A stretch of 64,000 nucleotides of DNA. Origin: a bacterium 1XD21-13. Lineage in GTDB: Bacteria; Bacillota; Clostridia; Lachnospirales; Lachnospiraceae. The stretch is taken from positions 1 through 64,000 of the forward strand of contig QZDX01000010.1 of assembly GCA_009917555.1 (NCBI GenBank), read 5' to 3'. A program made the position numbers and the translations under genes. Below, piece by piece: positions 27,197 through 35,956 of this stretch. The stretch's first letter is position 1, and each line of letters opens with the position of its first letter. The notes below the pieces were generated by a model. It saw nothing but the letters and a program-made list of their open reading frames with translations. It had not been told where the DNA came from and did not search any database.

Positions 27197-28525
27197 ATGG
27201 AATTTATCGAAGGGATGAGAGAAAAGAAATCTGTGGATCTGCAAAGATTTCTTCTGGCGGAGGAAGGGACTTCGCTGTGTGTGGAAGGGGCGGTTCACAG
27301 CGTTCGGGATATGGGGGAAATTGCTTTTGTTGTTTTGAGACGGAGGGAAGGTCTGCTTCAGGCAGTTTTGGAGAAGGAAAAGGCGGAATCCGAAGGCTCG
27401 GGAATTCGGGAGGGGGATTTTGTCCGGGTTACGGGGACGGTAAAGATAGAGGCCCGCGCGCCTCATGGACGGGAGCTTCGGATTTGTCAGGTGGCATGGC
27501 TTTCCCGCGGGGAGGGTCCTCTGCCTCTTGCCATTGATAAGTGGAAGCTTAAGACTTCCTTGGAGGCAAAGCTGGATCGGAGGTCCCTGGCCTTGCGGAA
27601 TCTTCGGGAGCGAGCCAAGTTTCGGATTCAGGAGGGCTTGGTTCGGGGCTTTCGGGATTTTTTGTATGGTCAGGGATTTACGGAGATTCACACGCCGAAG
27701 GTGGGAGCCAAGAGTGCGGAGGGTGGAGCGAACCTTTTTAAGCTTACGTATTTTCACCGGCCTGCGGTGCTTCAGCAGAGCCCGCAGCTTTACAAGCAGA
27801 TGATGGTGGGGGTGTTTGACAGGGTCTTTGAGACGGGGCCGGTTTTTCGGGCGGAAAAGCATAATACCAGACGGCATTTGAACGAGTATACCAGCCTGGA
27901 TTTTGAGATGGGGTATATTGAGAGCTTTCTGGATATCTGTGAGATGGAGACAGGGTTTTTGCAGTATGCCTTTGATTTGCTTCGCAGGGAGTATGATACG
28001 GAGCTTGGACTTTTGCAGATTGAGCTGCCGGATGTGAGCCGGATTCCCTATGTGCGCTTTGATGAGGCAAAGCAGCTGATTTCCAAGAAGTATGAGCGGA
28101 GGATTCGCAATCCCTTTGACTTGGAGCCGGAGGAGGAAGAGCTGATCGGGCGGTATTTTAAGGAGGAGTATGGGACGGATTTTGTGTTTGTCACCCACTA
28201 CCCCTCGAAGAAACGGCCTTTTTATGCCATGGATGATCCGGAGGATGAGCGGTTTACGCTGAGCTTTGATCTCCTGTATAAAGGATTGGAGATTACCACC
28301 GGAGGACAGCGGATTCATGACTGGAAGAGTCTGACGGAGAAGCTTGAGAAGCGCGGTATGACAGCGGACGGCCTGGAGCAGTATCTTGATACCTTCCGCT
28401 ACGGGATGCCGCCCCACGGCGGCCTGGGCATCGGCCTGGAACGGCTGACCATGCAGCTTGTAGGAGAGGACAACGTGAGAGAGGCTTGCCTGTTCCCCAG
28501 AGACATGAGCAGGCTGGAACCATAA
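27197..28525 (+). CDS. aspS: Aspartyl-tRNA synthetase, archaeal/non-discriminating type
   Basis: Class II synthetase of 442 residues: N-terminal OB-fold anticodon domain (about 1-105), then the catalytic core with motif 2 ('FETGPVFRAEKHNTRRHLNE') and motif 3 ('GGLGIGLERLTMQLVG'). It lacks the GAD insert and the roughly 590-residue length of bacterial AspRS, so it is the short archaeal-like kind. Next to gatCAB, this suggests it charges tRNA-Asn with Asp for amidation; discrimination cannot be read directly. ATG 27197 follows GAAAGAGGAG; the frame is open upstream into gltD and that part is not coding. Confidence 0.92.
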   Translation: MEFIEGMREKKSVDLQRFLLAEEGTSLCVEGAVHSVRDMGEIAFVVLRRREGLLQAVLEKEKAESEGSGIREGDFVRVTGTVKIEARAPHGRELRICQVAWLSRGEGPLPLAIDKWKLKTSLEAKLDRRSLALRNLRERAKFRIQEGLVRGFRDFLYGQGFTEIHTPKVGAKSAEGGANLFKLTYFHRPAVLQQSPQLYKQMMVGVFDRVFETGPVFRAEKHNTRRHLNEYTSLDFEMGYIESFLDICEMETGFLQYAFDLLRREYDTELGLLQIELPDVSRIPYVRFDEAKQLISKKYERRIRNPFDLEPEEEELIGRYFKEEYGTDFVFVTHYPSKKRPFYAMDDPEDERFTLSFDLLYKGLEITTGGQRIHDWKSLTEKLEKRGMTADGLEQYLDTFRYGMPPHGGLGIGLERLTMQLVGEDNVREACLFPRDMSRLEP

Positions 28526-28537
28526 GGATTTTAATTA

Positions 28538-28649
28538 CGGAACTGGATGTTTTTAACAGCAATGGTCAAACAGTGCACAAAAGGATTTACGGACACATTC
28601 TTTTGTGGCCGGAAATTCTTTTAGTTAAGGTGTACTGTTTGACCATTGC
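28538..28649. repeat. Hairpin element, copy E2, with its left flank
   Basis: Arms 28559-28578 and 28630-28649 (GCAATGGTCAAACAGTGCAC with one wobble mismatch) around a 51-nt loop, exactly the geometry of E1. The loop inner stem is AAAAG-ATTT-CGG-CACA with TGTG-CCG-AAAT-CTTTT. Left flank CGGAACTGGATGTTTTTAACA is repeated before E3, so E2 and E3 are tandem units of about 112 nt. Confidence 0.85.
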
Positions 28650-28762
28650 GGAACTGGAATGCTTTTAACAGCAATGGTAGAACAGTGCACAAAAGGATTT
28701 ACGGACACGTCTTTTTGTGGCCGGAAATTCTTTTATACTAGGGTGTACTGTTTGACCATTGC
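28650..28762. repeat. Hairpin element, copy E3
   Basis: Second tandem unit. Arms 28671-28690 and 28743-28762 differ at three positions; loop is 52 nt and nearly identical to E2 (ATTTACGGACAC, TTTTGTGGCCGGAAATT). It is followed by GCGGAACTGGAATAGGAG, whose AGGAG is the gatC ribosome binding site. Confidence 0.85.
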
Positions 28763-28783
28763 GGAACTGGAATAGGAGTTTTT

Positions 28784-29074
28784 ATGGGCAGAAGAATTGA
28801 TGATGCAACCATGGATAATGTGGAGCTTCTTGCGAAGCTGACCCTTGGGCAGGAGGAACGGGAAAAGGTTCGGGGGGAGTTGGAGCAGATCCTGGATTAT
28901 GTGGAAAAGCTGAATGAACTGGATACAGAGGCTGTGGAGCCTTTGGTGCATATTTTGGATGAGGTTAATGTATTTCGGGAGGACATAGAGACGAATGGGG
29001 ATGGCAGGGAGGAAGCCCTGGCCAATGCACCCAGAAGCAAGGACGGACAGTATATGGTTCCGAAAACCTTCTAG
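28784..29074 (+). CDS. gatC: Asp-tRNA(Asn)/Glu-tRNA(Gln) amidotransferase subunit C
   Basis: Small 96-residue subunit that wraps between GatA and GatB and stabilises the complex. Visible family motifs: 'VELLAKLTLGQEEREKV', 'LEQILDYVEKLNELDTEAVE' and the C-terminal 'APRSKDGQYMVPKTF'. ATG is preceded by AATAGGAG, supplied by the right end of hairpin E3. gatA follows after 43 bp. Confidence 0.95.
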   Translation: MGRRIDDATMDNVELLAKLTLGQEEREKVRGELEQILDYVEKLNELDTEAVEPLVHILDEVNVFREDIETNGDGREEALANAPRSKDGQYMVPKTF

Positions 29075-29117
29075 ACTAAGGTGGTATTACGGAACTATCA
29101 ATAGGAGGTGTTGAAAG

Positions 29118-30587
29118 ATGGAGAAGCTTTGTTATATGTCTGCCCTGGAGCTTGGACAAAAAATCCAGGTCGGAGAGCTTCAGGTAAGGGAAGCGGTGGA
29201 TTCCTGTCTGAGGCAAATAGCGGCCGTGGAGTCTTCCCTCCATGCATTTCTGGCACGAAATGAGGAGGGACTGGAGGAGCGAATCTGTGAGGTGGAGACA
29301 GGAATCCGGGAGGGACGATATTCCGGTCCTCTGGCCGGTGTTCCGGCTGCGGTGAAGGATAATATCTGTACCAGGGGACTTCCCACCACCTGTGCCTCTA
29401 AAATGCTGGAGCATTTTGTTCCCACCTTTGACGCAGAGGCTGTCAGAAGGATGGAGGCGGAGGGAATGATTCTCCTTGGAAAGACAAATATGGATGAGTT
29501 TGCCATGGGCAGCACCACAGAGACCTCCTATTTTCAGATAACGGTAAATCCCTGGAACAGGGAGCATGTGCCGGGGGGATCTTCAGGGGGCTCCTGTGCG
29601 GCTGTGGCTGCAGGGGAGGTGCCGGTGGCTTTGGGATCGGATACGGGCGGTTCTATCCGTCAGCCGGCCTCATACTGCGGGGTATGCGGATTGAAGCCCA
29701 CTTATGGGAGGGTATCCCGCTATGGGTTGATTGCTTATGCCTCCTCCCTGGATCAGATTGGCCCCATCGGAAGGACAGTGGCAGACTGCGCGGCTCTCTT
29801 TGCGGTGATTTCTGGAAGGGATGAGAAGGACAGCACCAGCAGCGGACGGCCCCTTGAGACTCTAAAGGAGCTGATTTCAGGCGGTCTTAAGGGAATGAGA
29901 ATAGGTGTTCCGAAGGAGCTTTTTGGAGAGGGAACGGATGAGGAGGTAAGAAAGGCCATCCTAGATGCGGCCCGGAGTATGAAGGAGCAGGGAGCACAGA
30001 TGGAGGAGTTTTCCCTGGGCCTTACGGATTATCTCATTCCGGCCTACTACATCATTGCCTGTGCGGAGGCAAGCTCCAATCTGGAGCGCTTTGACGGGGT
30101 GAAATACGGTTATCGAAGCCCGGAGGCCACAGAGCTTCATGAGATGTATCGGAAAAGCCGTCAGGAGGGCTTTGGGGCAGAGGTAAAGCGGCGGATTCTT
30201 CTCGGCTCCTTTGTGCTTAGCTCCGGGTATTATGACGCCTATTATCTGAAGGCACTGAAAGCAAAGGCGCTCATTAAGGAGGAATTTGACCGGGCGTTTG
30301 AGAAATACGATTGTATTCTTGCGCCGGCAGCGCCCTCAACGGCTCCCAAGCTTGGAACCAGCCTGACCTCTCCCCTTAAGATGTATTTAAGCGACATTGA
30401 TACGGTAGCGGTGAACCTGTGCGGACTTCCGGCTGTCAGTGTTCCCTGCGGCCTGGACAGCAAAGGGCTTCCCATCGGAATGCAGGTGATCGGAAACCGT
30501 TTTCAGGAAAAGAAGATTCTGCAGGCGGCTGCGGCTTATGAAGCCCTTCGGGGAGGCTTTACGAGGGCTGGGCTGGAATGGAGGTGA
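29118..30587 (+). CDS. gatA: Asp-tRNA(Asn)/Glu-tRNA(Gln) amidotransferase subunit A
   Basis: Glutaminase subunit of the transamidosome; releases ammonia that is channelled to GatB. Amidase-signature enzyme of 489 residues. The Ser-cisSer-Lys triad is visible: Lys in 'GVPAAVKDNICTRG' near 75-80, the Gly/Ser loop 'PGGSSGGSCAAVAAG' near 150, and 'ALGSDTGGSIRQPASYCG' near 171. ATG follows AGGAGG and the sequence ATTACGGAACTATCAAT, which resembles the right flank of the E elements. The gene lies between gatC and gatB. Confidence 0.97.
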   Translation: MEKLCYMSALELGQKIQVGELQVREAVDSCLRQIAAVESSLHAFLARNEEGLEERICEVETGIREGRYSGPLAGVPAAVKDNICTRGLPTTCASKMLEHFVPTFDAEAVRRMEAEGMILLGKTNMDEFAMGSTTETSYFQITVNPWNREHVPGGSSGGSCAAVAAGEVPVALGSDTGGSIRQPASYCGVCGLKPTYGRVSRYGLIAYASSLDQIGPIGRTVADCAALFAVISGRDEKDSTSSGRPLETLKELISGGLKGMRIGVPKELFGEGTDEEVRKAILDAARSMKEQGAQMEEFSLGLTDYLIPAYYIIACAEASSNLERFDGVKYGYRSPEATELHEMYRKSRQEGFGAEVKRRILLGSFVLSSGYYDAYYLKALKAKALIKEEFDRAFEKYDCILAPAAPSTAPKLGTSLTSPLKMYLSDIDTVAVNLCGLPAVSVPCGLDSKGLPIGMQVIGNRFQEKKILQAAAAYEALRGGFTRAGLEWR

Positions 30588-30596
30588 CAAGCTATT

Positions 30597-32027
30597 ATGG
30601 CAAAGCAATATGAGACGGTGATTGGCCTGGAGGTCCACGTGGAGCTGGCTACAGCCACAAAGATTTTCTGCGGCTGCTCCACAAAATTTGGAGGAAGGCC
30701 CAACACCCATACCTGTCCTGTGTGTACTGGTATGCCGGGTTCCCTTCCGGTCCTGAATCAGAAGGTTGTGGAATATGCCTTGAAGCTGGGGCTTGCTTTG
30801 AATTGTGAGATCAATCGGTACTGCCAGTTTGACCGTAAGAATTATTTTTATCCTGATAATCCGCAGAATTATCAGATTTCTCAACTTTATCTGCCTATCT
30901 GCCATGACGGATATCTGGAAATTGATGTTTCCGGAGAGAAAAAGAAGATACGGATTCACGAGATGCACATGGAGGAGGATGCCGGCAAGCTGATTCATGA
31001 CGAATGGGAGGATTGCTCATTGGTAGATTACAATCGAAGCGGCGTGCCCCTTCTTGAGATTGTGTCGGAGCCGGATATGCGCACAGCCGAGGAGGTCATT
31101 GCCTATCTGGAGAAGCTTCGCATGCTCTGCCGTTACCTGGGTGTCTCGGACTGTAAGCTTCAGGAGGGCTCCATGCGGGCGGACGTAAATCTTTCTGTCC
31201 GGGAGGCTGGAAGCAGAGGGCTTGGAACCAGAACGGAGATGAAAAACCTCAATTCCTTTAAGGCCATTACCCATGCCATTGAGGGGGAACGGGAGCGGCA
31301 GATTGAGCTTCTTGCGGATCACCGGCAGGTGGTGCAGGAGACAAGGCGCTGGGATGACAACAAGGAGGCATCCTACGGAATGCGTTCCAAGGAGGATGCC
31401 AAGGATTACCGGTATTTTCCGGACCCGGACCTGCAGCCGGTGGTGATTTCGGACGAATGGCTTAAGAAGCTTCGGGGAGAGCAGCCGGAATTTCAGGAGG
31501 AGCGCAGGGAAAGGTTTCAGAAGGCTTACGGATTGTCGGAATACGATGCGGGAATTTTGACCCAGTCCAGGCATCTGGCGGATCTCTTTGAGACGGTGGC
31601 AGATTTGAGCGGATTTCCCAAGAAAACGGCCAACTGGCTGATGGTGGAGGGCCTTCGGATTTTAAAGGAGAAGGGGCAGGAGCCAGAGGAGCTCTCCTTT
31701 ACGCCGAAGCACCTGGCAGAGCTGATTCAGGCCGTGGAGCGTGGGGAGATCAACCACGCCAATGCACGTCTTGTGTTTGAGCAGATTTTGGACGCGGATG
31801 TGGAGCCCCTTCATTTTATGGAGGAGCAGGGAATGCGGATGGTTTCCGATGATGGCGCCCTCGCCGCGGCCGTGGAGGAGACTCTTTGTGAAAATCCTAA
31901 GGTGGTGGAGGAATACCGCAGCGGAAAGGAGAAGGTCTTCGGATTTTTGGTGGGACAGGTGATGAAGAAAATGATGGGAAAGGCAGATCCAGGGAGGGTG
32001 AATGAGCTGTTGAAGAAGAGGCTTTAG
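30597..32027 (+). CDS. gatB: Asp-tRNA(Asn)/Glu-tRNA(Gln) amidotransferase subunit B
   Basis: Kinase/transamidase subunit that activates mischarged Glu- or Asp-tRNA and amidates it. At 476 residues it is complete. Motifs: 'VIGLEVHVELATATKIFCGC' near 7, 'CPVCTGMPGSLPVLN' near 40, 'IHEMHMEEDAGKL' near 120, and 'NRSGVPLLEIVSEPDM' near 145. The C-terminal helical and YqeY-like tail binds the tRNA elbow. It starts 10 nt after gatA with GGAGGTGAC upstream. Confidence 0.97.
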   Translation: MAKQYETVIGLEVHVELATATKIFCGCSTKFGGRPNTHTCPVCTGMPGSLPVLNQKVVEYALKLGLALNCEINRYCQFDRKNYFYPDNPQNYQISQLYLPICHDGYLEIDVSGEKKKIRIHEMHMEEDAGKLIHDEWEDCSLVDYNRSGVPLLEIVSEPDMRTAEEVIAYLEKLRMLCRYLGVSDCKLQEGSMRADVNLSVREAGSRGLGTRTEMKNLNSFKAITHAIEGERERQIELLADHRQVVQETRRWDDNKEASYGMRSKEDAKDYRYFPDPDLQPVVISDEWLKKLRGEQPEFQEERRERFQKAYGLSEYDAGILTQSRHLADLFETVADLSGFPKKTANWLMVEGLRILKEKGQEPEELSFTPKHLAELIQAVERGEINHANARLVFEQILDADVEPLHFMEEQGMRMVSDDGALAAAVEETLCENPKVVEEYRSGKEKVFGFLVGQVMKKMMGKADPGRVNELLKKRL

Positions 32028-32031
32028 ATGA

Positions 32032-32060
32032 TTGACTTTTTCCATAAAACCTTTTATACT
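32032..32060 (+). promoter_or_regulatory. Promoter of the radical SAM - rng operon
   Basis: TTGACT (32032-32037), 17-nt spacer, TATACT (32055-32060). It lies just after the gatB stop and upstream of a leader hairpin. Confidence 0.65.
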
Positions 32061-32069
32061 AAAAAAACA

Positions 32070-32116
32070 AAGGGGCTGTTGCAAAGATAACAAGCATTTG
32101 CAGCAGTCCTTTTCTT
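32070..32116 (+). terminator. Hairpin and T-rich tail after gatB / in the next leader
   Basis: AAGGGGCTGTTGCAAA (32070-32085) pairs with TTTGCAGCAGTCCTT (about 32097-32111) with one bulge, followed by TTTCTT. It is downstream of the predicted promoter at 32032-32060, so it ends gatB read-through and may also attenuate the next operon. Confidence 0.65.
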
Positions 32117-32144
32117 AAGGAAATATAAAGGATGAGGCAAGACT

Positions 32145-34022
32145 ATGAAAAAATTAGCTCTGGATGATGCCATTTTATTAAAAATAGAAAAGCCTGCCCG
32201 CTATATCGGCAATGAGATCAATGCGGTATGCAAGGACAAGTCCCAAATAGATATCCGGTTTTGCATGTGCTTTCCGGACCTTTACGAGATAGGGATGTCT
32301 CACCTGGGAATTCAGATCCTCTATGACATGTTCAACCGAAGAGGGGATGTCTGGTGTGAGCGTGTCTACTCTCCCTGGGTGGACTTGGATCGGATACTGC
32401 GGGAGCAGAGGATTCCGCTTTTTGCCCTGGAATCCCAGGACCCGGTTAAGGACTTTGACTTTCTGGGAATCACCCTTCAATATGAGATGTGCTATACCAA
32501 TGTGCTGCAGATCCTGGATTTGAGTCAGATTCCCCTGCTGGCGAAGGAACGGGGGGAGGAGGACCCCATCGTGATCGGAGGCGGTCCCTGTGCCTGCAAT
32601 CCGGAGCCCTTGGCGGACTTTTTTGATCTGTTCTATATTGGTGAGGGAGAGACCTCCTATGATGCTCTCCTGGATCTCTATAAGGAGCACAGGGAAAACG
32701 GAGGCGGGAGAACGGCCTTTCTGGAAAAAGCGGCCGGGATTCCCGGTATCTATGTGCCCTCCCTCTATGAGATCACTTATCATCCGGACGGGACCATTGC
32801 ATCCGTGGAGCCAAAGAGCCCTCAGGTGCCCCGGAAGGTGCAAAGACAGGTTGTATCGGATTTGTCAGACACCGTATATCCCCAAAAGCCCCTGGTTCCC
32901 TTTATCAAGGTCACTCAGGATCGAGTGGTTTTGGAGATTCAACGCGGCTGTATCCGCGGCTGTCGGTTCTGTCAGGCAGGAATGTTATATCGTCCCACAA
33001 GAGAGCGGGATCTGGAAATGCTGGAGCATGCGGCTCACAGGATGCTGGAATCCACCGGACACGAGGAGATCTCCCTAAGCTCCCTAAGCTCCAGCGATTA
33101 CTCCCGGCTTCCGGAGCTGGCGGCCTATCTCATGGAGCATTTTCGTGACCAGGGGGTTAATATCTCTCTTCCCTCTCTGCGGATTGATGCTTTTTCCCTG
33201 GACGTAATGAGCAAAATACAGGATGTCCGAAAAAGCAGCATTACCTTTGCGCCGGAGGCCGGCTCTCAGCGCCTTCGGGATGTGATTAACAAGGGACTTA
33301 CGGAGGAAGTGATTTTAGAAGGAGCCGGCGCAGCCTTTGAGGGCGGCTGGAATAAGGTAAAGCTCTATTTTATGCTGGGACTTCCTACAGAGACGGAGGA
33401 GGACGAAAAGCATATTGCTTGGCTGGCAGATAAGATAGCCAGACGCTACTATGAGATTCCCAAGGATCAGAGAAATGGGAAATGTCAGATTACCGTCAGC
33501 ACCTCATTTTTTGTCCCAAAGCCCTTTACACCATTTCAATGGGCAAGAATGTGTACCCGGGAGGAATTTCTGGATAAGGCTCATACGGTAAATATGGAAA
33601 TCAAGGATCAGCTGAACCGAAAGAGTATCAAATACAACTGGCACGAAGCAGACGTAACCGTTCTGGAGGGAGTATTTGCAAGAGGCGACCGCCGGCTTTC
33701 AAGGCTTCTTTTGCGGGCCTATGAGAAGGGATGCCTCTTTGATTCCTGGACGGAATCCTTTGACAATAAGCGATGGATGGAGGCCTTTGAGGAGACAGAA
33801 ACCGATCTGTTGTTCTACACCACACGGTCACGGGGAAAGGAAGAAATCTTCCCCTGGGATTTTGTTGACAGCGGCGTAACAAAGAAATTCCTGTATCAGG
33901 AATGGGAGAAGGCCCAAAAGGAAATCATCACCCCCAACTGCAGGCAAACATGCCAGGGCTGCGGGGCGGGGCGCTATGGGACCGGCATCTGTTTTTCTCA
34001 TGAATCAGCAAAGGAAGGGTAG
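32145..34022 (+). CDS. B12-binding-domain radical SAM protein (TIGR03960 family)
   Basis: A 625-residue radical SAM enzyme with an N-terminal cobalamin-binding-like region ('FCMCFPDLYEIGMSHLGIQI', 'VIGGGPCACNPEPLADFFD'). The Fe-S cluster motif CxxxCxxC is visible as 'RGCIRGCRFCQAG' near 270. A C-terminal 'CQGCGAG' pair of cysteines follows. It is conserved in Clostridia next to the DUF2344 gene and rng. The reaction is not established to my knowledge; a role in RNA or ribosome modification is only suggested by the neighbours. Confidence 0.9.
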   Translation: MKKLALDDAILLKIEKPARYIGNEINAVCKDKSQIDIRFCMCFPDLYEIGMSHLGIQILYDMFNRRGDVWCERVYSPWVDLDRILREQRIPLFALESQDPVKDFDFLGITLQYEMCYTNVLQILDLSQIPLLAKERGEEDPIVIGGGPCACNPEPLADFFDLFYIGEGETSYDALLDLYKEHRENGGGRTAFLEKAAGIPGIYVPSLYEITYHPDGTIASVEPKSPQVPRKVQRQVVSDLSDTVYPQKPLVPFIKVTQDRVVLEIQRGCIRGCRFCQAGMLYRPTRERDLEMLEHAAHRMLESTGHEEISLSSLSSSDYSRLPELAAYLMEHFRDQGVNISLPSLRIDAFSLDVMSKIQDVRKSSITFAPEAGSQRLRDVINKGLTEEVILEGAGAAFEGGWNKVKLYFMLGLPTETEEDEKHIAWLADKIARRYYEIPKDQRNGKCQITVSTSFFVPKPFTPFQWARMCTREEFLDKAHTVNMEIKDQLNRKSIKYNWHEADVTVLEGVFARGDRRLSRLLLRAYEKGCLFDSWTESFDNKRWMEAFEETETDLLFYTTRSRGKEEIFPWDFVDSGVTKKFLYQEWEKAQKEIITPNCRQTCQGCGAGRYGTGICFSHESAKEG

Positions 34023-34023
34023 T

Positions 34024-34728
34024 ATGAAAATCCGAATCAAATTTCGTAAATATGGAGAAATGAAATTTATTGGCCATCTGGATATGATGCGCTATTTTCA
34101 AAAGGCCATGCGCAGGGCGGGCATTGATATCTGCTATTCCGAAGGGTTCAGTCCTCATATGATTATGTCCTTTGCCTCACCGCTTGGCGTAGGTCTTACC
34201 AGTGACGGCGAATATTTGGACATTGAGGTGGGGGAGACCTTCTCCTCAAAGGAGTCCATGGAGCGCCTGAATCAAGTAATGGCCCAGGGAGTGGAGGTGG
34301 TATCCTTTCGAAGGATTCCCGATGGAAAGGCTTCCAATGCCATGGCGCTTTTGGCGGCTGCCGATTATGAAATTCGTTTTCGGGAGGGCATGGAGCCCAA
34401 GACCGGATGGGAAAAAGCCTTTGACGACTTTTGTGCCCAAAGCCGGATTCCGGTTATAAAAAAGACCAAAAAGGGAGAGCGGGAGCTGGACATTCGTCCC
34501 CTTTTGTATCGGGCAGAACGGCGGGATAACTGCATTTACCTTCAATTAGCCGCTGGAAGTGCCGATAATTTGAAGCCGGAGCTGGTGATGGAGGCCTTTG
34601 GTGTATATGCCGAAATGACCCTTCCCGAATATGCTCTTTTGATTCACCGATTGGAATTATACACGGATCTGGGAACGGAGGGAGCCCGCAAGCTGGTAGC
34701 TCTGGAGGAGTTGGGAGAGGTCCTGTAG
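34024..34728 (+). CDS. DUF2344 / TIGR03936 radical-SAM-associated protein
   Basis: Protein of about 234 residues found fused to or next to TIGR03960 enzymes. Characteristic N-terminus 'IRIKFRKYGEMKFIGHLDMM' followed by 'FQKAMRRAGIDICYSEGFSP'. ATG 34024 is preceded by AAGGAAGGG and lies 1 nt after the previous stop; an ATG at 33976 would overlap that gene by 47 bp and is not preferred. Probably acts with the radical SAM protein; function unknown. Confidence 0.9.
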   Translation: MKIRIKFRKYGEMKFIGHLDMMRYFQKAMRRAGIDICYSEGFSPHMIMSFASPLGVGLTSDGEYLDIEVGETFSSKESMERLNQVMAQGVEVVSFRRIPDGKASNAMALLAAADYEIRFREGMEPKTGWEKAFDDFCAQSRIPVIKKTKKGERELDIRPLLYRAERRDNCIYLQLAAGSADNLKPELVMEAFGVYAEMTLPEYALLIHRLELYTDLGTEGARKLVALEELGEVL

Positions 34729-34756
34729 AAATCCGAACCGCGATGGGGTTAATTTT

Positions 34757-35956
34757 ATGGAAAAAAATGGAAAATTATTGCTTATCAAGCAGGGTGAGGA
34801 AGCACAGGAGCGAATTCTCTCTGCCTTTTATGAGGATGGGAAAGCAGTAGAGCTTTCCTGCTTTGGAGCCTCGGACACCCAGCTTTTGGGAAATATCTAT
34901 ATTGGCAAGGTAAAAAATATCGTAAAGAATATTGAAGCCGCTTTTATTGAAATTGAAGGGGGAATTCTCTGTTATTATTCTCTCAGGGAGCATGAGACTC
35001 CCTTTTATATAAAAGGAAACAAGAGCTCCAAGCTGTCACCGGGAGACGAGCTTCTGGTACAGGTAAGCAGGGAGGCAGTGAAAACCAAAGCACCTACGGT
35101 TACCTGTAACTTAAATTTCCCGGGAAAATACCTGGTGCTCACCACAGGGAAAAAGCAGCTTGGCCTGTCCGCAAAGCTTTCCCAGGAGGAAAAGGAGCGT
35201 TTGAGGGGAATTGCAGAGCCATTTCTCACAGAGAAATTTGGTGTCATTGTGAGAACCAATGCTGCTCAGATTCCCGGCGAAATACTTCAGGAGGAGTACC
35301 AGCGCATCAGAGGAATTTGTCACAGGGTTTTGACAGAGGGAATTCATCAAAGCTGTTTTTCTAAGGTTTATCAGGAGCCTCCTGCTTATGCGGCCGGCAT
35401 CCGCAATCTAAGGAAGGAACAGCTTTTGGAAATTATTACGGATGAACCCCATATCTATGAGACTCTTTCTCAATACCTCTCGGTATATCAGCCGGAGGAT
35501 CTGGGGAAGCTTCGTTTTTATCAGGAGGAAGAGCTTACCCTGGACCGCCTGTATGGAATCACTGCGAATCTAAATCAGGCTCTTAAGGAACGGGTATGGT
35601 TGAAATCCGGTGCCTATCTTATTATCCAGCCCACGGAAGCCCTGACCGTAGTCGATGTGAATACCGGAAAATACGACGGACACAAAAAGCTGCGGGAGAC
35701 CTTTCTGCGAATCAACCTGGAGGCCGCACAGGAGCTGGCCAGACAGCTTCGCCTCCGCAATCTGTCAGGCATCATTGTTGTAGATTTTATTGATATGGAG
35801 GACCGTGAGGATCAAAAAACCTTAATGGATGCCTTGGAGCGGGAGCTGAAAAAAGACCCTGTGAAGACCGTGCTGGTGGATATGACCCCCTTGGGGCTTG
35901 TGGAGCTGACCCGGAAAAAGGTACGAAAAACCTTGAAGGAGCAGGTGGAAGCGTGA
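34757..35956 (+). CDS. rng: Ribonuclease G/E family endoribonuclease
   Basis: Single-strand-specific endoribonuclease involved in rRNA maturation and mRNA decay. The 399 residues include an N-terminal S1-like domain ('GNIYIGKVKNIVKNIEAAFI') and the catalytic Mg site residues in 'ALTVVDVNTGKYDG' and 'IIVVDFIDMED'. It is shorter than E. coli RNase G and I see no CPxCxG zinc-link motif; the C-terminus is basic. It overlaps the following regulator gene by 4 nt (GTGA). Confidence 0.93.
   Translation: MEKNGKLLLIKQGEEAQERILSAFYEDGKAVELSCFGASDTQLLGNIYIGKVKNIVKNIEAAFIEIEGGILCYYSLREHETPFYIKGNKSSKLSPGDELLVQVSREAVKTKAPTVTCNLNFPGKYLVLTTGKKQLGLSAKLSQEEKERLRGIAEPFLTEKFGVIVRTNAAQIPGEILQEEYQRIRGICHRVLTEGIHQSCFSKVYQEPPAYAAGIRNLRKEQLLEIITDEPHIYETLSQYLSVYQPEDLGKLRFYQEEELTLDRLYGITANLNQALKERVWLKSGAYLIIQPTEALTVVDVNTGKYDGHKKLRETFLRINLEAAQELARQLRLRNLSGIIVVDFIDMEDREDQKTLMDALERELKKDPVKTVLVDMTPLGLVELTRKKVRKTLKEQVEA

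Noticed and set aside
27155-28417. 420-residue minus-strand open frame opposite aspS
   Set aside because: Low-complexity Leu/Pro/Arg-rich shadow of the AspRS gene; no ribosome binding site or family motif.
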